DNA of 64,000 nt from Paracoccus haematequi. Its GTDB lineage: Bacteria > Pseudomonadota > Alphaproteobacteria > Rhodobacterales > Rhodobacteraceae. Each line of letters begins with the position of its first letter. Position 1 is the first letter of the stretch. Below are positions 1 to 9,017 of this stretch, piece after piece. The notes beneath the pieces are model-generated. The model was not told the origin of the DNA. It did not search any database and worked only from the letters and a program-made list of their open reading frames with translations. The stretch spans positions 1 to 64,000 of the forward strand of contig CAMCVS010000007.1 in assembly GCA_945881965.1 (NCBI GenBank), written 5' to 3'. Made by a program: the position numbers and the translations under genes.

Positions 1-114
1 ACGGTGCGTCAGCAGGGCGCGAACACCCGCATCGACATCGACGATCTGGTGCTGACGCTGGTCAACGTCGACCGCGACGACCTGACCGACGCCAATTTCG
101 TCGCGATCGTCTGA
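1..114 (+). CDS. RTX / hemolysin-type calcium-binding protein, C-terminal end (partial)
   Basis: Only the last 37 codons are in the window, in frame 1 and ending at TGA 112-114. The peptide has the pattern 'TRIDIDDLVLTLVNVD' then 'LTDANFVAIV'. This matches the end of many RTX-type secreted proteins, which close with a GDDT-like strand, 'L.NV' and a final hydrophobic 'DF..I/V' acting as a type I secretion signal. The rest of the gene lies upstream, so the family is inferred from the tail alone. A strong terminator follows. Confidence 0.55.
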   Translation, partial: TVRQQGANTRIDIDDLVLTLVNVDRDDLTDANFVAIV

Positions 115-138
115 GCGACAAACCACCTGACCTAAAGG

Positions 139-170
139 AACGCCCCGCCGGACCAGGCGGGGCGTTTTCG
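139..170 (+). terminator. Rho-independent terminator after the partial RTX-type gene
   Basis: A perfect 11-bp stem (AACGCCCCGCC / GGCGGGGCGTT) with the 6-nt loop GGACCA is followed by a short T run at 164-168. It lies 25 bp past the stop of the plus-strand gene. It also lies downstream of the minus-strand OmpA-family gene ending at 222, so it may serve both directions. Confidence 0.85.
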
Positions 171-221
171 TTTAAAGGTTCGCGACGGCGCTATTGCAAC
201 CGCAGGACCAGCCGCGCGCCC

Positions 222-2354
222 TCAGCGCGCCACACGCAGCAGCGGCGAGATCATCCGCACCGCGACGCGGCGGTTGCGGGGTTCGGCGGCGGCAGTATCA
301 ATCAGCAGATCGCTTTCGCCATATCCCTGCACCACCAGATTCTCGGGCGGCACGTCGAAATATTCCGTCAGCGCCAGCGCCAGCGATTCCGCGCGCCGGT
401 CGCTCAGCGTCAAGTTGGCGCTGTCGGACCCGATGGCGTCAGTATGGCCCTCGATCAGGAACAATTCCCCCGGTCGCACCGCGATGGTTTCCGCGATGAA
501 CCGGCCCAGGGCGGCGAGTTTGGTGGCCTCGGTCGTGGCTATCGCTGCCGATCCGGTGGCAAAGGTGATCTGCGCCATGTCGACCACCGGGACCAGAGCG
601 CGCACCTCGCGCAGGTCGCGGACCTGTTGCAGGCTGAAGGCGCGGCCTGCCTCGCGCGCACTGAGCGCGGCTAGTTCGGCGGACAATTGCGGGTTGCGGT
701 CGCTGGTGCTGATCGACACCGGGCGGACAAGGCGCGGCAGGGTGGCGATGTTGACCGGCTCATAGGCCAGCGTATCGTCGATCAACAGCGTTTCGCGGCC
801 ATCATAATCGACGCGGGCACGGCGCAGCACCCGGCCCGACGCATCGCGGATCGTCACGATACGGCTGCCGTCATTGCGTTCAACAACCGTGCGGGTCGAG
901 CCGTCGCGGAAGGTCTGCGTTTGCAATTCGGACCCAGGGCGGCGCAGCAGGATATCGTCATCCTTCAAAAGATACAGATCGCCATCGTCATTGCGCATGA
1001 CCACGCGGTCACCGGTGTTCTGTTCGACCTTGTCACCGTTTTTCAGGATCGCGCCGACGACCAGCGCCCCAAGCGCGACGAGGCCGACTTTTTCAAAGTT
1101 CGACAGCCCGCGCTTGCCATCTTGGCCCGCTTGCGGGGCAGGCGCGAATTCTTCGTTCGATTTCCGGGTATTGGCTTCGGTGATGGTTGTCGTCGTGGTG
1201 GCAGGTGGCGCGACAGGCGCCGCCGCGACGGGTGCGGTTGCAGGTGTGCCGGGGGCCGGAGGTGCCGCAGGTGCCGCTGCCGCAGGGTCTGCCAGTGCCG
1301 CTGCCGCCGGAACCGGCGCCGGGCTGTCCGAGTTGGCGGGGGCCAAAATGTTTTCCAGGGTCGTTACCGCTTCGGGGGCCGGGGCCGGGGGAATGACGGC
1401 GGCCTCAGTGACAGGCGCGGCAGTCGGGGCGGTGGCGGTATCTGTGGCGGGCGCAGGCGCTTCGGTTGTGACCGGGGTGTCGGTTGCAGCAGGCGCTTCG
1501 GTAACGGCAGGTGCGTCCGTCGCGGCGGGTGCTTCGGTGACGGCCGGCGCTTCGGGGGCGGGTGCCGCAGGGGTGGTGGGCGCTTCGGTTACGGTTGGGG
1601 CTTCGGTTATGGCCGGTGCGGGCGCAGCGGGCGCTTCGGTGGTGGCGGGGGTTTCCGTGGTGACAGGAGCAGCCGTTTCCGGTGCAGCAACGGGCGCAAC
1701 AGGCTGGGTCGCCTCTGCGGCAGCTTTCGCGGCGGCCTCAGCGGCGGCGGTTTCGGCTGCAACCCGCGCGGCCTCTGTGGCGGCGGCGGCTTCCTTTGCG
1801 GCTTGCTCGGCAGCGGCAGCAGCGGCGTCTTTGGCAGCCTGTTCCGCAGCAGCGGCTTGTTGCGCGGCTTGCTCGGCAGCGGCAGCAGCGGCGGCTTCCT
1901 GTGCGGCTTGCTCGGCAGCAGCGGCGGCGGCAGCTTCCTGCGCGGCCTGTTCAGCGGCAGCGGCAGCGGCGGCAGCTTGTTGCGCGGCTTGTTCCGCAGC
2001 AGCGGCGGCGGCAGCTTCCTGCGCGGCTTGCTCGGCGGCAGCGGCGGCGGCAGCTTCCTGCGCCGCTTGTTCCGCCGCAGCAGCGGCGGCGGCTTGTTGC
2101 GCGGCTTGCTCGGCGGCAGCGGCGGCGGCGGCTTCGGCGGCGATGCGTTCCGCCTCGGCGGCGGCGGCAGCAGCTTGAGCGGCGGCGTCAGATGTGTCGG
2201 CCTGTGCCAACAGATCGCCTGACACGACGCCCGCGCCGACCTCGGCTGTCAGAACCTGCGCGTCGGCGTCAAGGGTGCGCGACCACAGCGGGGCCGTCGG
2301 CACAGAGGTCAGAACCAGCGCAAGCGCCGTGGTCGAGGTCAGCAGACGTTTCAT
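222..2354 (-). CDS. OmpA family protein with long Ala-rich and Pro/Thr-rich regions
   Basis: 710-residue envelope protein expected to tie the outer membrane to peptidoglycan. The first ~25 residues look like a signal peptide. Residues ~57-230 are almost pure Ala/Glu/Gln in tandem 'AAQEAAAAAAAEQ'-like units, a likely long helix or coiled coil. Residues ~230-400 are Pro/Thr/Ala-rich with repeated 'VTEAPA'. A hydrophobic stretch 'VGLVALGALVVGAI' follows near residue 425. Residues ~590-705 form an OmpA C-terminal domain with 'FATGSAAI', 'IEGHTDAIGS', 'LSDRRAESL' and 'VQGYGESD', the peptidoglycan-binding signature. The central 'RTVVERNDGSRIVTIRDASG' block is a beta-repeat type common in Rhodobacteraceae OmpA proteins. 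It is the last gene behind the MoxR/VWA pair but 86 bp away. Confidence 0.88.
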   Translation of the reverse strand: MKRLLTSTTALALVLTSVPTAPLWSRTLDADAQVLTAEVGAGVVSGDLLAQADTSDAAAQAAAAAAEAERIAAEAAAAAAAEQAAQQAAAAAAAEQAAQEAAAAAAAEQAAQEAAAAAAAEQAAQQAAAAAAAAEQAAQEAAAAAAAEQAAQEAAAAAAAEQAAQQAAAAEQAAKDAAAAAAEQAAKEAAAATEAARVAAETAAAEAAAKAAAEATQPVAPVAAPETAAPVTTETPATTEAPAAPAPAITEAPTVTEAPTTPAAPAPEAPAVTEAPAATDAPAVTEAPAATDTPVTTEAPAPATDTATAPTAAPVTEAAVIPPAPAPEAVTTLENILAPANSDSPAPVPAAAALADPAAAAPAAPPAPGTPATAPVAAAPVAPPATTTTTITEANTRKSNEEFAPAPQAGQDGKRGLSNFEKVGLVALGALVVGAILKNGDKVEQNTGDRVVMRNDDGDLYLLKDDDILLRRPGSELQTQTFRDGSTRTVVERNDGSRIVTIRDASGRVLRRARVDYDGRETLLIDDTLAYEPVNIATLPRLVRPVSISTSDRNPQLSAELAALSAREAGRAFSLQQVRDLREVRALVPVVDMAQITFATGSAAIATTEATKLAALGRFIAETIAVRPGELFLIEGHTDAIGSDSANLTLSDRRAESLALALTEYFDVPPENLVVQGYGESDLLIDTAAAEPRNRRVAVRMISPLLRVAR
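1795..2165 (-). repeat. Tandem Ala/Glu/Gln coding repeat inside the OmpA-family gene
   Basis: On the plus strand, 'gcggcttgctcggcagc'-like units recur with a period of about 39-45 bases and small length changes. They encode 'EQAAQEAAAAAAA'-type peptide units. Near-identity of neighbouring units suggests recent copy-number change. Confidence 0.8.
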
Positions 2355-2440
2355 GGATTTTCCTTTGCGATTCGGGGAATGGCCCCGTCACCTTGCCAAG
2401 GGATGCGACAAAAGCCGGTGCTAGGCGATAACATCGGCCC

Positions 2441-3706
2441 TCAATTGGATAGCATCTGCATCAGGCGCGCCTTCTCGCCGCTGTCTTGCGGGCGACCAAT
2501 CGCCTCGGCCAGCGCGGCCAGCGACGCGATGGAATGGCCCGCGCGAAAGCTGTCCACATGCGGCAGCATGGCGCGGATGCCGCGCGCCTTGGGGGCAAAG
2601 CCGTCCCAGCGCAGCAAGGGGTTCAGCCAGATCAGGTGGCGCGCGGACAGGTGCAGGCGTTCCATCTCGCGCGCCAGATCGGCGTCTGAATCGCGGTCCA
2701 GCCCGTCGGTGATCACCAGCACCACCGCCCCCTGCCCCAGCACGCGGCGCGACCAGTCGCGGTTGAAGGTGTGCAGACAGCCGCCGATGCGGGTGCCGCC
2801 CTGCCAATCCTGCGCTTCGGCCCCGGCGGCGGCCAGCGCGGCATCCACGTCGCGTTGCCGCAGGTGGCGGGTGATGTTGGTCAGGCGGGTGCCAAAGGTA
2901 AAGGCGTGGACCTTGGCCCAGCCCGCGCCTTTCTGGTTCGCCACAGCATGAAGGAAATGCAAAACCATCCGGCTGTATTGCGACATCGAACCCGAAATAT
3001 CGCAAAGCACGATCAGATTGGGCCAGCGGGTGCGCGGGGCCTGATGCGCGATATCGCGGATATCGCCGCCGCGCCGCAGCGCCAACGCCAGCGTGCGACG
3101 GCGGTCGATGCGCGCCCCTTGCGCGTTGGATTGCATCCGGCGCGACACCAAGGGCGGCACCGGCAGGGTCAGGCGGGCGAGGATGCGCTTGGCCTCGGCC
3201 ACTTCCGCAAGGCTCATCAGCTCGAAATCCAGGGTTTTCAGCCGTTCCTCGGCGGAGATGGTCAGGGACGCGTCGATGTCGATGCGGGTGTCCTCGTCGG
3301 CCTCCGGCGTCTCGTCGGGCTGGTCGATGTCGCGGTTGGCGTCGCCCAAGAGCGCCTCGGCGGCGCGTTTTTCAGCCGCCTTGGCGGGGCGGTCTTCCTG
3401 CACGCCGCGAATGGCGGGCAGCATCATCGCCATCATGTGTTCAAGAAACCGCGGATCGCGCCAATAGAGCCGGAATATCTGCGCAAAGATCAGGCGTTGT
3501 TCCGGGCGGCTCACAAAGACCGCATGCAGCGTCCAGTAGAAATCCGGTTTCGACGAAAACCCCGCCGCTGCCACCGCCTCGATCGCCGTCAGCACACGAC
3601 CCGGGCCGACGGGCAACCCGGCCCGGCGCAGCGCGCGGGCGAAATGGGTGATGTTCTGCACCAGTTTCGGATTGTCGGGCAGTTCCAGCGGGATGTATTC
3701 AGCCAT
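2441..3706 (-). CDS. VWA domain-containing CoxE-like protein
   Basis: 421 residues. The start 'MAEYIPLELPDNPKLVQNITHFARALRRAGLPVGPGR' is typical of the CoxE-like VWA family. An acidic linker lies at ~120-145, and a von Willebrand A fold follows with the metal-site motif 'CDISGSMSQ' near residue 233. The gene follows a MoxR-type AAA+ ATPase on the same strand, separated by 59 bp. MoxR/VWA pairs work as chaperone systems that mature or insert metals into partner enzymes; here no obvious client (such as CO dehydrogenase) is adjacent, so the target is unknown. Confidence 0.87.
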   Translation of the reverse strand: MAEYIPLELPDNPKLVQNITHFARALRRAGLPVGPGRVLTAIEAVAAAGFSSKPDFYWTLHAVFVSRPEQRLIFAQIFRLYWRDPRFLEHMMAMMLPAIRGVQEDRPAKAAEKRAAEALLGDANRDIDQPDETPEADEDTRIDIDASLTISAEERLKTLDFELMSLAEVAEAKRILARLTLPVPPLVSRRMQSNAQGARIDRRRTLALALRRGGDIRDIAHQAPRTRWPNLIVLCDISGSMSQYSRMVLHFLHAVANQKGAGWAKVHAFTFGTRLTNITRHLRQRDVDAALAAAGAEAQDWQGGTRIGGCLHTFNRDWSRRVLGQGAVVLVITDGLDRDSDADLAREMERLHLSARHLIWLNPLLRWDGFAPKARGIRAMLPHVDSFRAGHSIASLAALAEAIGRPQDSGEKARLMQMLSN

Positions 3707-3715
3707 CTACGTCGC

Positions 3716-3760
3716 GTGGGGGCCCTGCCCCCACACCCCCGGAGTTTTCAGGGCAAAATG
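3716..3760. repeat. Dispersed G/C stem-loop repeat, copy 1
   Basis: Perfect 8-bp inverted repeat GTGGGGGC / GCCCCCAC with loop CCT (3716-3734), followed by 'ACCCCCGGAGTTTTCAGGGC'. The same layout (G/C stem-loop then CCCCCG-GGA-T/AGTT) occurs at 19279-19334 (inverted) and 29147-29193. It sits between the MoxR and VWA genes and could weaken transcription or stabilise mRNA there. Confidence 0.65.
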
Positions 3761-3765
3761 AAAGA

Positions 3766-4674
3766 TCATGCGGGCGCGAGGCTTTTCTTGGCCTCGTCCA
3801 GCAGGCGTTTCGCCTCGGAGCCTTGCAGGCGCGCGATGTCGTCTTGATATTTCAGGACTGCCCCCAGCGTGTCGGCGATCACCTCGGGCGAGAGTGTCAG
3901 CACGTCGAGCGCGAGCAGGCATTTCGCCCAGTCAATCGTTTCGGCCACACCGGGTTTCTTGAACAGGTCTTCGGTGCGCAGGCGCTGTACGAAGGCGACG
4001 ATTTCGCGGCTGAGCGTGGCAGAGGCTTCGGGCGCGCGGGCGGTCAGGATCGCCATCTCGCGGTCGAAATTGGGGTAATCCACCCAGTGATACAGGCAGC
4101 GGCGTTTGAGCGCGTCATGCACCTCGCGGGTGCGGTTCGAGGTCAGGATGACGATGGGCGGCTCTGGCGCGCGGATGGTGCCAAGTTCGGGGATGGTGAC
4201 CTGAAAATCGGACAGGGCTTCCAGCAAGAAAGCCTCGAAGGGTTCATCGGTGCGGTCGAGTTCATCAATCAGCAGCACCGGCGCGCCACCCGGTTGCGGG
4301 CGCATCGCGGCCAAGAGCGGGCGTTCGATCAGGTAGTCCTCGGTGAAGAGTTCGGCGCGCAGGGCGTCGCGGTCGGCCCCGCCCGCCGCCTCGGCGGTGC
4401 GGATGGCGATCATCTGCGCGGCGAAGTTCCAGTCATAGACCGCAGAGGCGGCATCAAGCCCCTCATAGCATTGCAGCCGGATCAGGCGGCGGCCAAGGGC
4501 TGCGGCGATGGCCTTGGCAATCTCGGTCTTGCCGGTGCCGGGTTCGCCTTCGAGGAACAAGGGCCGGCCCAGCCGCAGCGCCAGAAACACCACGGTGGAC
4601 AGGGCGCGGTCGGCCACATAGCCCTCAGTGCCCAGCATCTGCTGGACCCCGTCAATCGAGGCGATATCGGTCAT
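3766..4674 (-). CDS. MoxR family AAA+ ATPase
   Basis: 302 residues from 'MTDIASIDGVQQML'; the reading frame stays open upstream but that stretch lacks family similarity, so the internal ATG at 4672-4674 is chosen. Walker A is 'GEPGTGKTEIAKAIA' (~residue 43), Walker B 'PVLLIDELDRTDEPFEAFL' (~115), and sensor 1 'ILTSNRTREVHDALKRRC' (~155). These are the MoxR signatures. It is the promoter-proximal gene of a two-gene unit with the downstream CoxE-like VWA protein and should act as the ATP-driven chaperone partner. The upstream intergenic region is shared with the divergent glycosyltransferase gene. Confidence 0.9.
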   Translation of the reverse strand: MTDIASIDGVQQMLGTEGYVADRALSTVVFLALRLGRPLFLEGEPGTGKTEIAKAIAAALGRRLIRLQCYEGLDAASAVYDWNFAAQMIAIRTAEAAGGADRDALRAELFTEDYLIERPLLAAMRPQPGGAPVLLIDELDRTDEPFEAFLLEALSDFQVTIPELGTIRAPEPPIVILTSNRTREVHDALKRRCLYHWVDYPNFDREMAILTARAPEASATLSREIVAFVQRLRTEDLFKKPGVAETIDWAKCLLALDVLTLSPEVIADTLGAVLKYQDDIARLQGSEAKRLLDEAKKSLAPA

Positions 4675-4943
4675 GCTGGCCCTCCCGTGCGCTGACCCCA
4701 GACTGCACCCCCAGCGGGGCGCGTCAAGCCCTGCCGGGATGAAGCCTCGGTTGCCGATCCGCCACGACCCACGCGGCGAACCCCTACGCATAAGGCGGAA
4801 AGATTGACGCAATTTCGCCGTCCTGCCATGATTGTGCCCAGAACAAGAATGATAGGATCGTGACCGGGGGCAAACCCCGGCAATTGCGATCACGAACGGC
4901 AGAGGCATGTGATGACATCATTCCGGATCGGGGGGCCGCCCCC

Positions 4944-5987
4944 ATGCGCATAACCGCTGTCACCTGCGTCAAGAACGAAGGCCCGTTCCTGATCGAATGG
5001 ATCGCGTTCAACCGCGTCATCGGCGTCACTGATTTCCTGTTCTATTCCAATGATTGTTCGGATGCCACCGACCGGCTGCTGGACGCGCTGGCGGCCAAGG
5101 GCATCGTGCAGCATCTGCCCAACCCGGCAGAAGGCCGCAATTACCAGATGGAGGCGTTGAAGGCGGCGGCGAAAGAGCCTGTCGTGACCGAGGCCGACTG
5201 GGTCTGGGTCGCGGATGTGGACGAGTTTCTGAACATCCATGTCGGCGACCACACCATCCCCGCGCTGATCGCGGCCTGTGGCAACCCGCAGGCGATATCG
5301 GTCACGTTCCAGTTCTTTGCCAATGCCGGGGTGGATGGGTTCGAAGACCGCCCGGTGATCGAACAGTTCACCCGCAGCCATAATCCCGACCTGTGGTGCG
5401 GTGAAAGCGCGATCGAGGTCAAGTCGCTGGTGCGGCACGATTTTCCGTTGCAATATTACGGCGCCCACCGCCCTTTCTTCAAGGACACGCTGGCCAAGAA
5501 GCGCCACCCCGTTTGGACGGATGGATCGGGGCGCGCGGTGCCGCACAAGTTTCTGATCGCGGCCAACCCGCGTCGTATCCGCAAATTCCCCGCCGCCGGT
5601 GTGCGTGATCACGCCACGCTGAACCATTACGCGCTGCGGTCGCTGGACAGCTATCTGGTCAAGAACGACCGCGGCGATGTGAACCGCGAAAACCGCGCCT
5701 TTGACGACACCTATTGGCGCGAACGCAATGACGGTGCGTGGGAGGATTTGTCGATCCGGCGCTATCTGCCCGCGTTGCAGGCGGAAATGGACCGGCTGCG
5801 CGCCGACCCCGCCATCGACGCCCTGCACCGCGAGGCCGTGGCGCTGCATATCGCCAAGCGTGACGACCTGCTGCGCCGCGACGAATATGTCGCCATGCAG
5901 GCGCAACTGCGCGCCGCGTCCACCCTGCCGCCGCAGGAAGAAGCGATGCTGGCCAGCCTTGGCCTTCTGGACACTGCCGCATCATGA
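4944..5987 (+). CDS. Glycosyltransferase family 2 protein (Glyco_tranf_2_4 type)
   Basis: 347 residues from 'MRITAVTCVKNEGPFLIEW'; the frame is open for 28 codons upstream but homology begins at this ATG. 'VKNEGPFLIEWIAFNRVIGV' is the nucleotide-sugar-binding start of this family, 'FYSNDCSDATD' the next conserved block, and 'WVWVADVDEFLNIHVG' carries the DxD metal/sugar-nucleotide motif near residue 92. 'NHYALRSLDSYLVKNDRGD' is the family's C-terminal signature. No signal peptide, so probably cytoplasmic. First gene of a five-gene run joined by overlaps or gaps of a few bases; it shares ATGA with the next. Sugar donor and acceptor cannot be told. Confidence 0.88.
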   Translation: MRITAVTCVKNEGPFLIEWIAFNRVIGVTDFLFYSNDCSDATDRLLDALAAKGIVQHLPNPAEGRNYQMEALKAAAKEPVVTEADWVWVADVDEFLNIHVGDHTIPALIAACGNPQAISVTFQFFANAGVDGFEDRPVIEQFTRSHNPDLWCGESAIEVKSLVRHDFPLQYYGAHRPFFKDTLAKKRHPVWTDGSGRAVPHKFLIAANPRRIRKFPAAGVRDHATLNHYALRSLDSYLVKNDRGDVNRENRAFDDTYWRERNDGAWEDLSIRRYLPALQAEMDRLRADPAIDALHREAVALHIAKRDDLLRRDEYVAMQAQLRAASTLPPQEEAMLASLGLLDTAAS

Positions 5988-6625
5988 GGCTGCGGATCGT
6001 CAATCTGGGCCTGCCGAAATCGGGCACCACCACGCTGGGCCATGCCCTGAAACTGGCGGGGCTGAAGGTGGCCGATCACCGCATCCGCCGCCGCCAGACG
6101 CCGCAAAGCGCGATCCACAACTCCTATGTCGCGGACCTCATGTATCGCGGCTATTTCGAAACCGGCGATCCCTTGGCGCATATGGACGAATTTGACGGCT
6201 TTGCCGAGGTGTCCTGCCTGACGGCGACGCGGTCCTTGTGGCCACAGATGGATTACGGGCTGATTGCGGCGCTGCGGCGCGCACATCCGGCGGCGCTGTT
6301 TCTGGCCTCGCGCCGTGATGCCCGCGCGATGTCGGACAGCATGTTGCGCTGGTCGAACCTTGGCACCAAACGCCTGCCCGAAGGCGAGGTGCCGGGCCTG
6401 CCCGCAGGCTATGGCGCCACAACGCGCGAACGGATGACCTGGATCGAGGGGCATTACGCCCATCTGGCGGCGATTTTCGCGGGCGATCCGGCCTATCTGG
6501 ACTATGACACAGCCGCGCCCGATGCCCCTGCGCGCATTGCTGCCCATATCGGGCGCGATTTGCCGTGGTGGGGCACCGCCAACGCCAATCCGGCGCGTGA
6601 CGCCGACCAAGAGGACGCTGCCTGA
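5984..6625 (+). CDS. Sulfotransferase family protein
   Basis: 213 residues. 'RIVNLGLPKSGTTTLGHAL' contains the PAPS 5'-phosphosulfate-binding loop (PKSGTTTL, residues ~10-18), and 'FLASRRDARAMSDSML' (~108) resembles the 3'-phosphate-binding segment with its Arg and Ser. The family moves sulfate from PAPS to carbohydrates or other hydroxyl acceptors. It overlaps the upstream glycosyltransferase by ATGA and abuts the next gene (TGATG), so the three are almost surely co-translated, which points to sulfation of the glycan they build. Shorter than many sulfotransferases but complete at both ends. Confidence 0.8.
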   Translation: MRLRIVNLGLPKSGTTTLGHALKLAGLKVADHRIRRRQTPQSAIHNSYVADLMYRGYFETGDPLAHMDEFDGFAEVSCLTATRSLWPQMDYGLIAALRRAHPAALFLASRRDARAMSDSMLRWSNLGTKRLPEGEVPGLPAGYGATTRERMTWIEGHYAHLAAIFAGDPAYLDYDTAAPDAPARIAAHIGRDLPWWGTANANPARDADQEDAA

Positions 6626-9015
6626 TGCGTATCCACCTGCATATCGGACTGGAACATGTCGGCGCGGGCCGGTTGCAAGAGGTGTTGGCCGACAAGCGCG
6701 AACAACTTGCCGCGCGCGGCATCCTGTTTCCGCGCAGCCTTGGGCCAAAGAACCACACGCGGCTTTACATGGCGGTCACCGACCCCGACCACATCGACAC
6801 GCTGCGGTTCAACCGGGGCTATATGATGGCGGAAAAACAGGCCGCCTTGCGCGCGGAAATCGCGCTGCAACTGGCGCGCGATGTGGCCGCGACCAATCCG
6901 CATACGCTGATCCTGTCGGCCAGCCAGTTGGGCGCATCGCTGCACCGGGTCAGCGAATTGGAACGCCTGCGGGCGCTGCTGACACCCTTGTCCGACGATA
7001 TCCGCATCATCGCGCATGTCGATGAACAGGGCCGCCTGTTGGCGCGGCACTATGCCGAACAGGTGCTGGAGGGGCGCAGCCGCCCGCTGGATCTGGAACT
7101 GGAATTGGCAGGCAGCGGCGATTGGTGGGACGATTGCCTGCTGGACGCGCACCGCATTGCGCCCGACCGGGGGATGTTTCTAGAGACGCAGACGCCGCCA
7201 TTCTGGCTGGATTACGCGCGGTTGCAGGCGTTCTGGGAGGGCACGTTCGGCGCGGGCACAGTGACGTTCCGGCCCTATGATGCCGCGCGGTTCTATGGGC
7301 CCGACGTGACTGAGGAAATCCGCGCCATGTTCGGCCTTGAAGATGGCATCGGGCGCGCGGTGACCGCGACGCCGCCCGCTGAACCCTCTGCCGCATGGGT
7401 GGCGCGCGCGCGGCAGTTGAACGTGCTGCTGTTGCATGTGCTGGCGACGTCGAAACGCATCCTGCCGCGCGCGCTGTGGCGGAAATTCATGGCGGAAATC
7501 CGCGAGGATGGCGCGCCGATTGATCCCGCGAGCCTGTCCGAGATTTCGCAGGGCTTTGCCGCCATGAACGCGCGGCTGCTGGCCGCGCATCCGGCGCTGG
7601 CGGCGGCGGCGCTGACCCCCCTGCCCGAGCAAAGCACTTGGGCCGAGGCAACGCCGGGGCGCGGCTATCGCGCCTCGCAATACCTGCTGGCCTTCCTGTG
7701 GCGCATTGATCAGGCGACCGAAGAGGCGCGCAAGGACATGGCCGCCGATCTGGCGCGGCTGAAATCCACGCCGGACCCGGTGGCCCTCATCAGCGCCGCG
7801 CCGCGCGATCCGGTGTCTGACGCCGATGGCCTGACCCCCGAGGCGCGCGCGATCATGCCGCCCTTGGCGGTGCAGAATTTCGAAAAACTGCGCGCCTCGT
7901 CGTTCAAGCCGCACAACCGGCTGGGCATGGTCAACGAAGAGGAACTGGCCGCCGCCTATGCCCCGATGCCGCCGCGCGTGTTGCGCGCTGGGTCAACCGG
8001 CAATGTCATTGTCGGCTGCATGAAAAACGAGGCCCCGTATATTCTGGAATGGGTCGCCTATCACCGCGCCATCGGCGTGGACAATTTCCTGATCTATACC
8101 AACGGCTGCGAAGACGGCACAGCGGAAATCCTTGACCGGCTGACTGCGATGGGCGTCGTGCAGCACCGCAATAACGACGACTGGAAAGGCAATTCGCCGC
8201 AGCAATACGCGCTGAACCGGTCGCTGAAAGAGCCCGTAATCGTCAACTCTGCCTGGATCATCCATATCGACGTGGATGAATTCATGAATGTCCGCTGCGG
8301 CAATGGCACGCTGGATGATTTCTTTGCCGCCGTGCCGGATGCCACCAATGTGGCGATGACATGGCGGCTGTTCGGGCATAATGGCGTCACCGACCTGTCG
8401 GATGAATTCGTCATTGACCAGTTCGACCACTGCGCGCCGAAATTCTGTCCGAAACCCCATACGGTCTGGGGCTTCAAGACGATGTTCCGCAATATCGGCG
8501 CCTATGCCAAGTTTTCCTGCCACCGCCCGAACCAATTGGATGACGCCTTCAAGGACCGGGTGAAATGGGTCAACGGGTCGGGCAAGGACATGACCGGCGA
8601 GGCCGCCGAAAACGGCTGGCGCAGTTCGGTCAAATCCATCGGCTATGACCTGCTGCAACTCAATCATTACGCGCTGCGGTCGGCGGAATCGTTCCTGATC
8701 AAACGCCAGCGCGGACGCGCGTTGCATGTGGACCGGTCCATCGGCATCAATTACTGGATCCGCATGGATTGGTGCGATCACCGCGACATCACCATCAAAC
8801 GCAATATCCCGCGGCTCCGCGCCGAATATGACCGGCTGCTGGCCGATCCGGAATTGCGCAAATGGCACCAGACCGGGCTGGACTGGCACCGCGCCAAGGC
8901 CGCCGAATTACACGCAACGCCGGAATTTCAGGATCTGTATGAACAGGCGCTGAAGGTGAAACTGACGACAACGGAACGGGTCGCCTATGCGCTGGCCCTC
9001 GATATGGAAAGCTGA
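6625..9015 (+). CDS. Fusion: degenerate sulfotransferase-like domain + family 2 glycosyltransferase
   Basis: 796 residues in two parts. Residues 1-~250 resemble bacterial sulfotransferases: 'IHLHIGLEHVGAGRLQEVL' aligns with the usual 'HIG..KTGTT.LQ' start and is followed by 'RGILFPRSLG..NHTRL'. The PAPS loop Lys-Thr-Gly-Thr is replaced by His-Val-Gly-Ala-Gly, so sulfate transfer seems lost. From ~458, 'VIVGCMKNEAPYILEWVAYHRAIGVDNFLIY', 'WIIHIDVDEFMNV' and 'NHYALRSAESFLIKRQRG' define a complete glycosyltransferase of the same type as its neighbours. The linker (~250-455) is helical and unassigned. It starts at the TGATG junction with the sulfotransferase gene; the next gene begins 2 bp after its stop. 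Confidence 0.82.
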   Translation: MRIHLHIGLEHVGAGRLQEVLADKREQLAARGILFPRSLGPKNHTRLYMAVTDPDHIDTLRFNRGYMMAEKQAALRAEIALQLARDVAATNPHTLILSASQLGASLHRVSELERLRALLTPLSDDIRIIAHVDEQGRLLARHYAEQVLEGRSRPLDLELELAGSGDWWDDCLLDAHRIAPDRGMFLETQTPPFWLDYARLQAFWEGTFGAGTVTFRPYDAARFYGPDVTEEIRAMFGLEDGIGRAVTATPPAEPSAAWVARARQLNVLLLHVLATSKRILPRALWRKFMAEIREDGAPIDPASLSEISQGFAAMNARLLAAHPALAAAALTPLPEQSTWAEATPGRGYRASQYLLAFLWRIDQATEEARKDMAADLARLKSTPDPVALISAAPRDPVSDADGLTPEARAIMPPLAVQNFEKLRASSFKPHNRLGMVNEEELAAAYAPMPPRVLRAGSTGNVIVGCMKNEAPYILEWVAYHRAIGVDNFLIYTNGCEDGTAEILDRLTAMGVVQHRNNDDWKGNSPQQYALNRSLKEPVIVNSAWIIHIDVDEFMNVRCGNGTLDDFFAAVPDATNVAMTWRLFGHNGVTDLSDEFVIDQFDHCAPKFCPKPHTVWGFKTMFRNIGAYAKFSCHRPNQLDDAFKDRVKWVNGSGKDMTGEAAENGWRSSVKSIGYDLLQLNHYALRSAESFLIKRQRGRALHVDRSIGINYWIRMDWCDHRDITIKRNIPRLRAEYDRLLADPELRKWHQTGLDWHRAKAAELHATPEFQDLYEQALKVKLTTTERVAYALALDMES

Positions 9016-9017
9016 CA

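Noticed and set aside
687-2222. 511-codon plus-strand frame with Gly/Arg/Cys repeats opposite the OmpA-family gene
   Set aside because: A mirror of the Ala-rich repeat on the true strand; no start signal or family.
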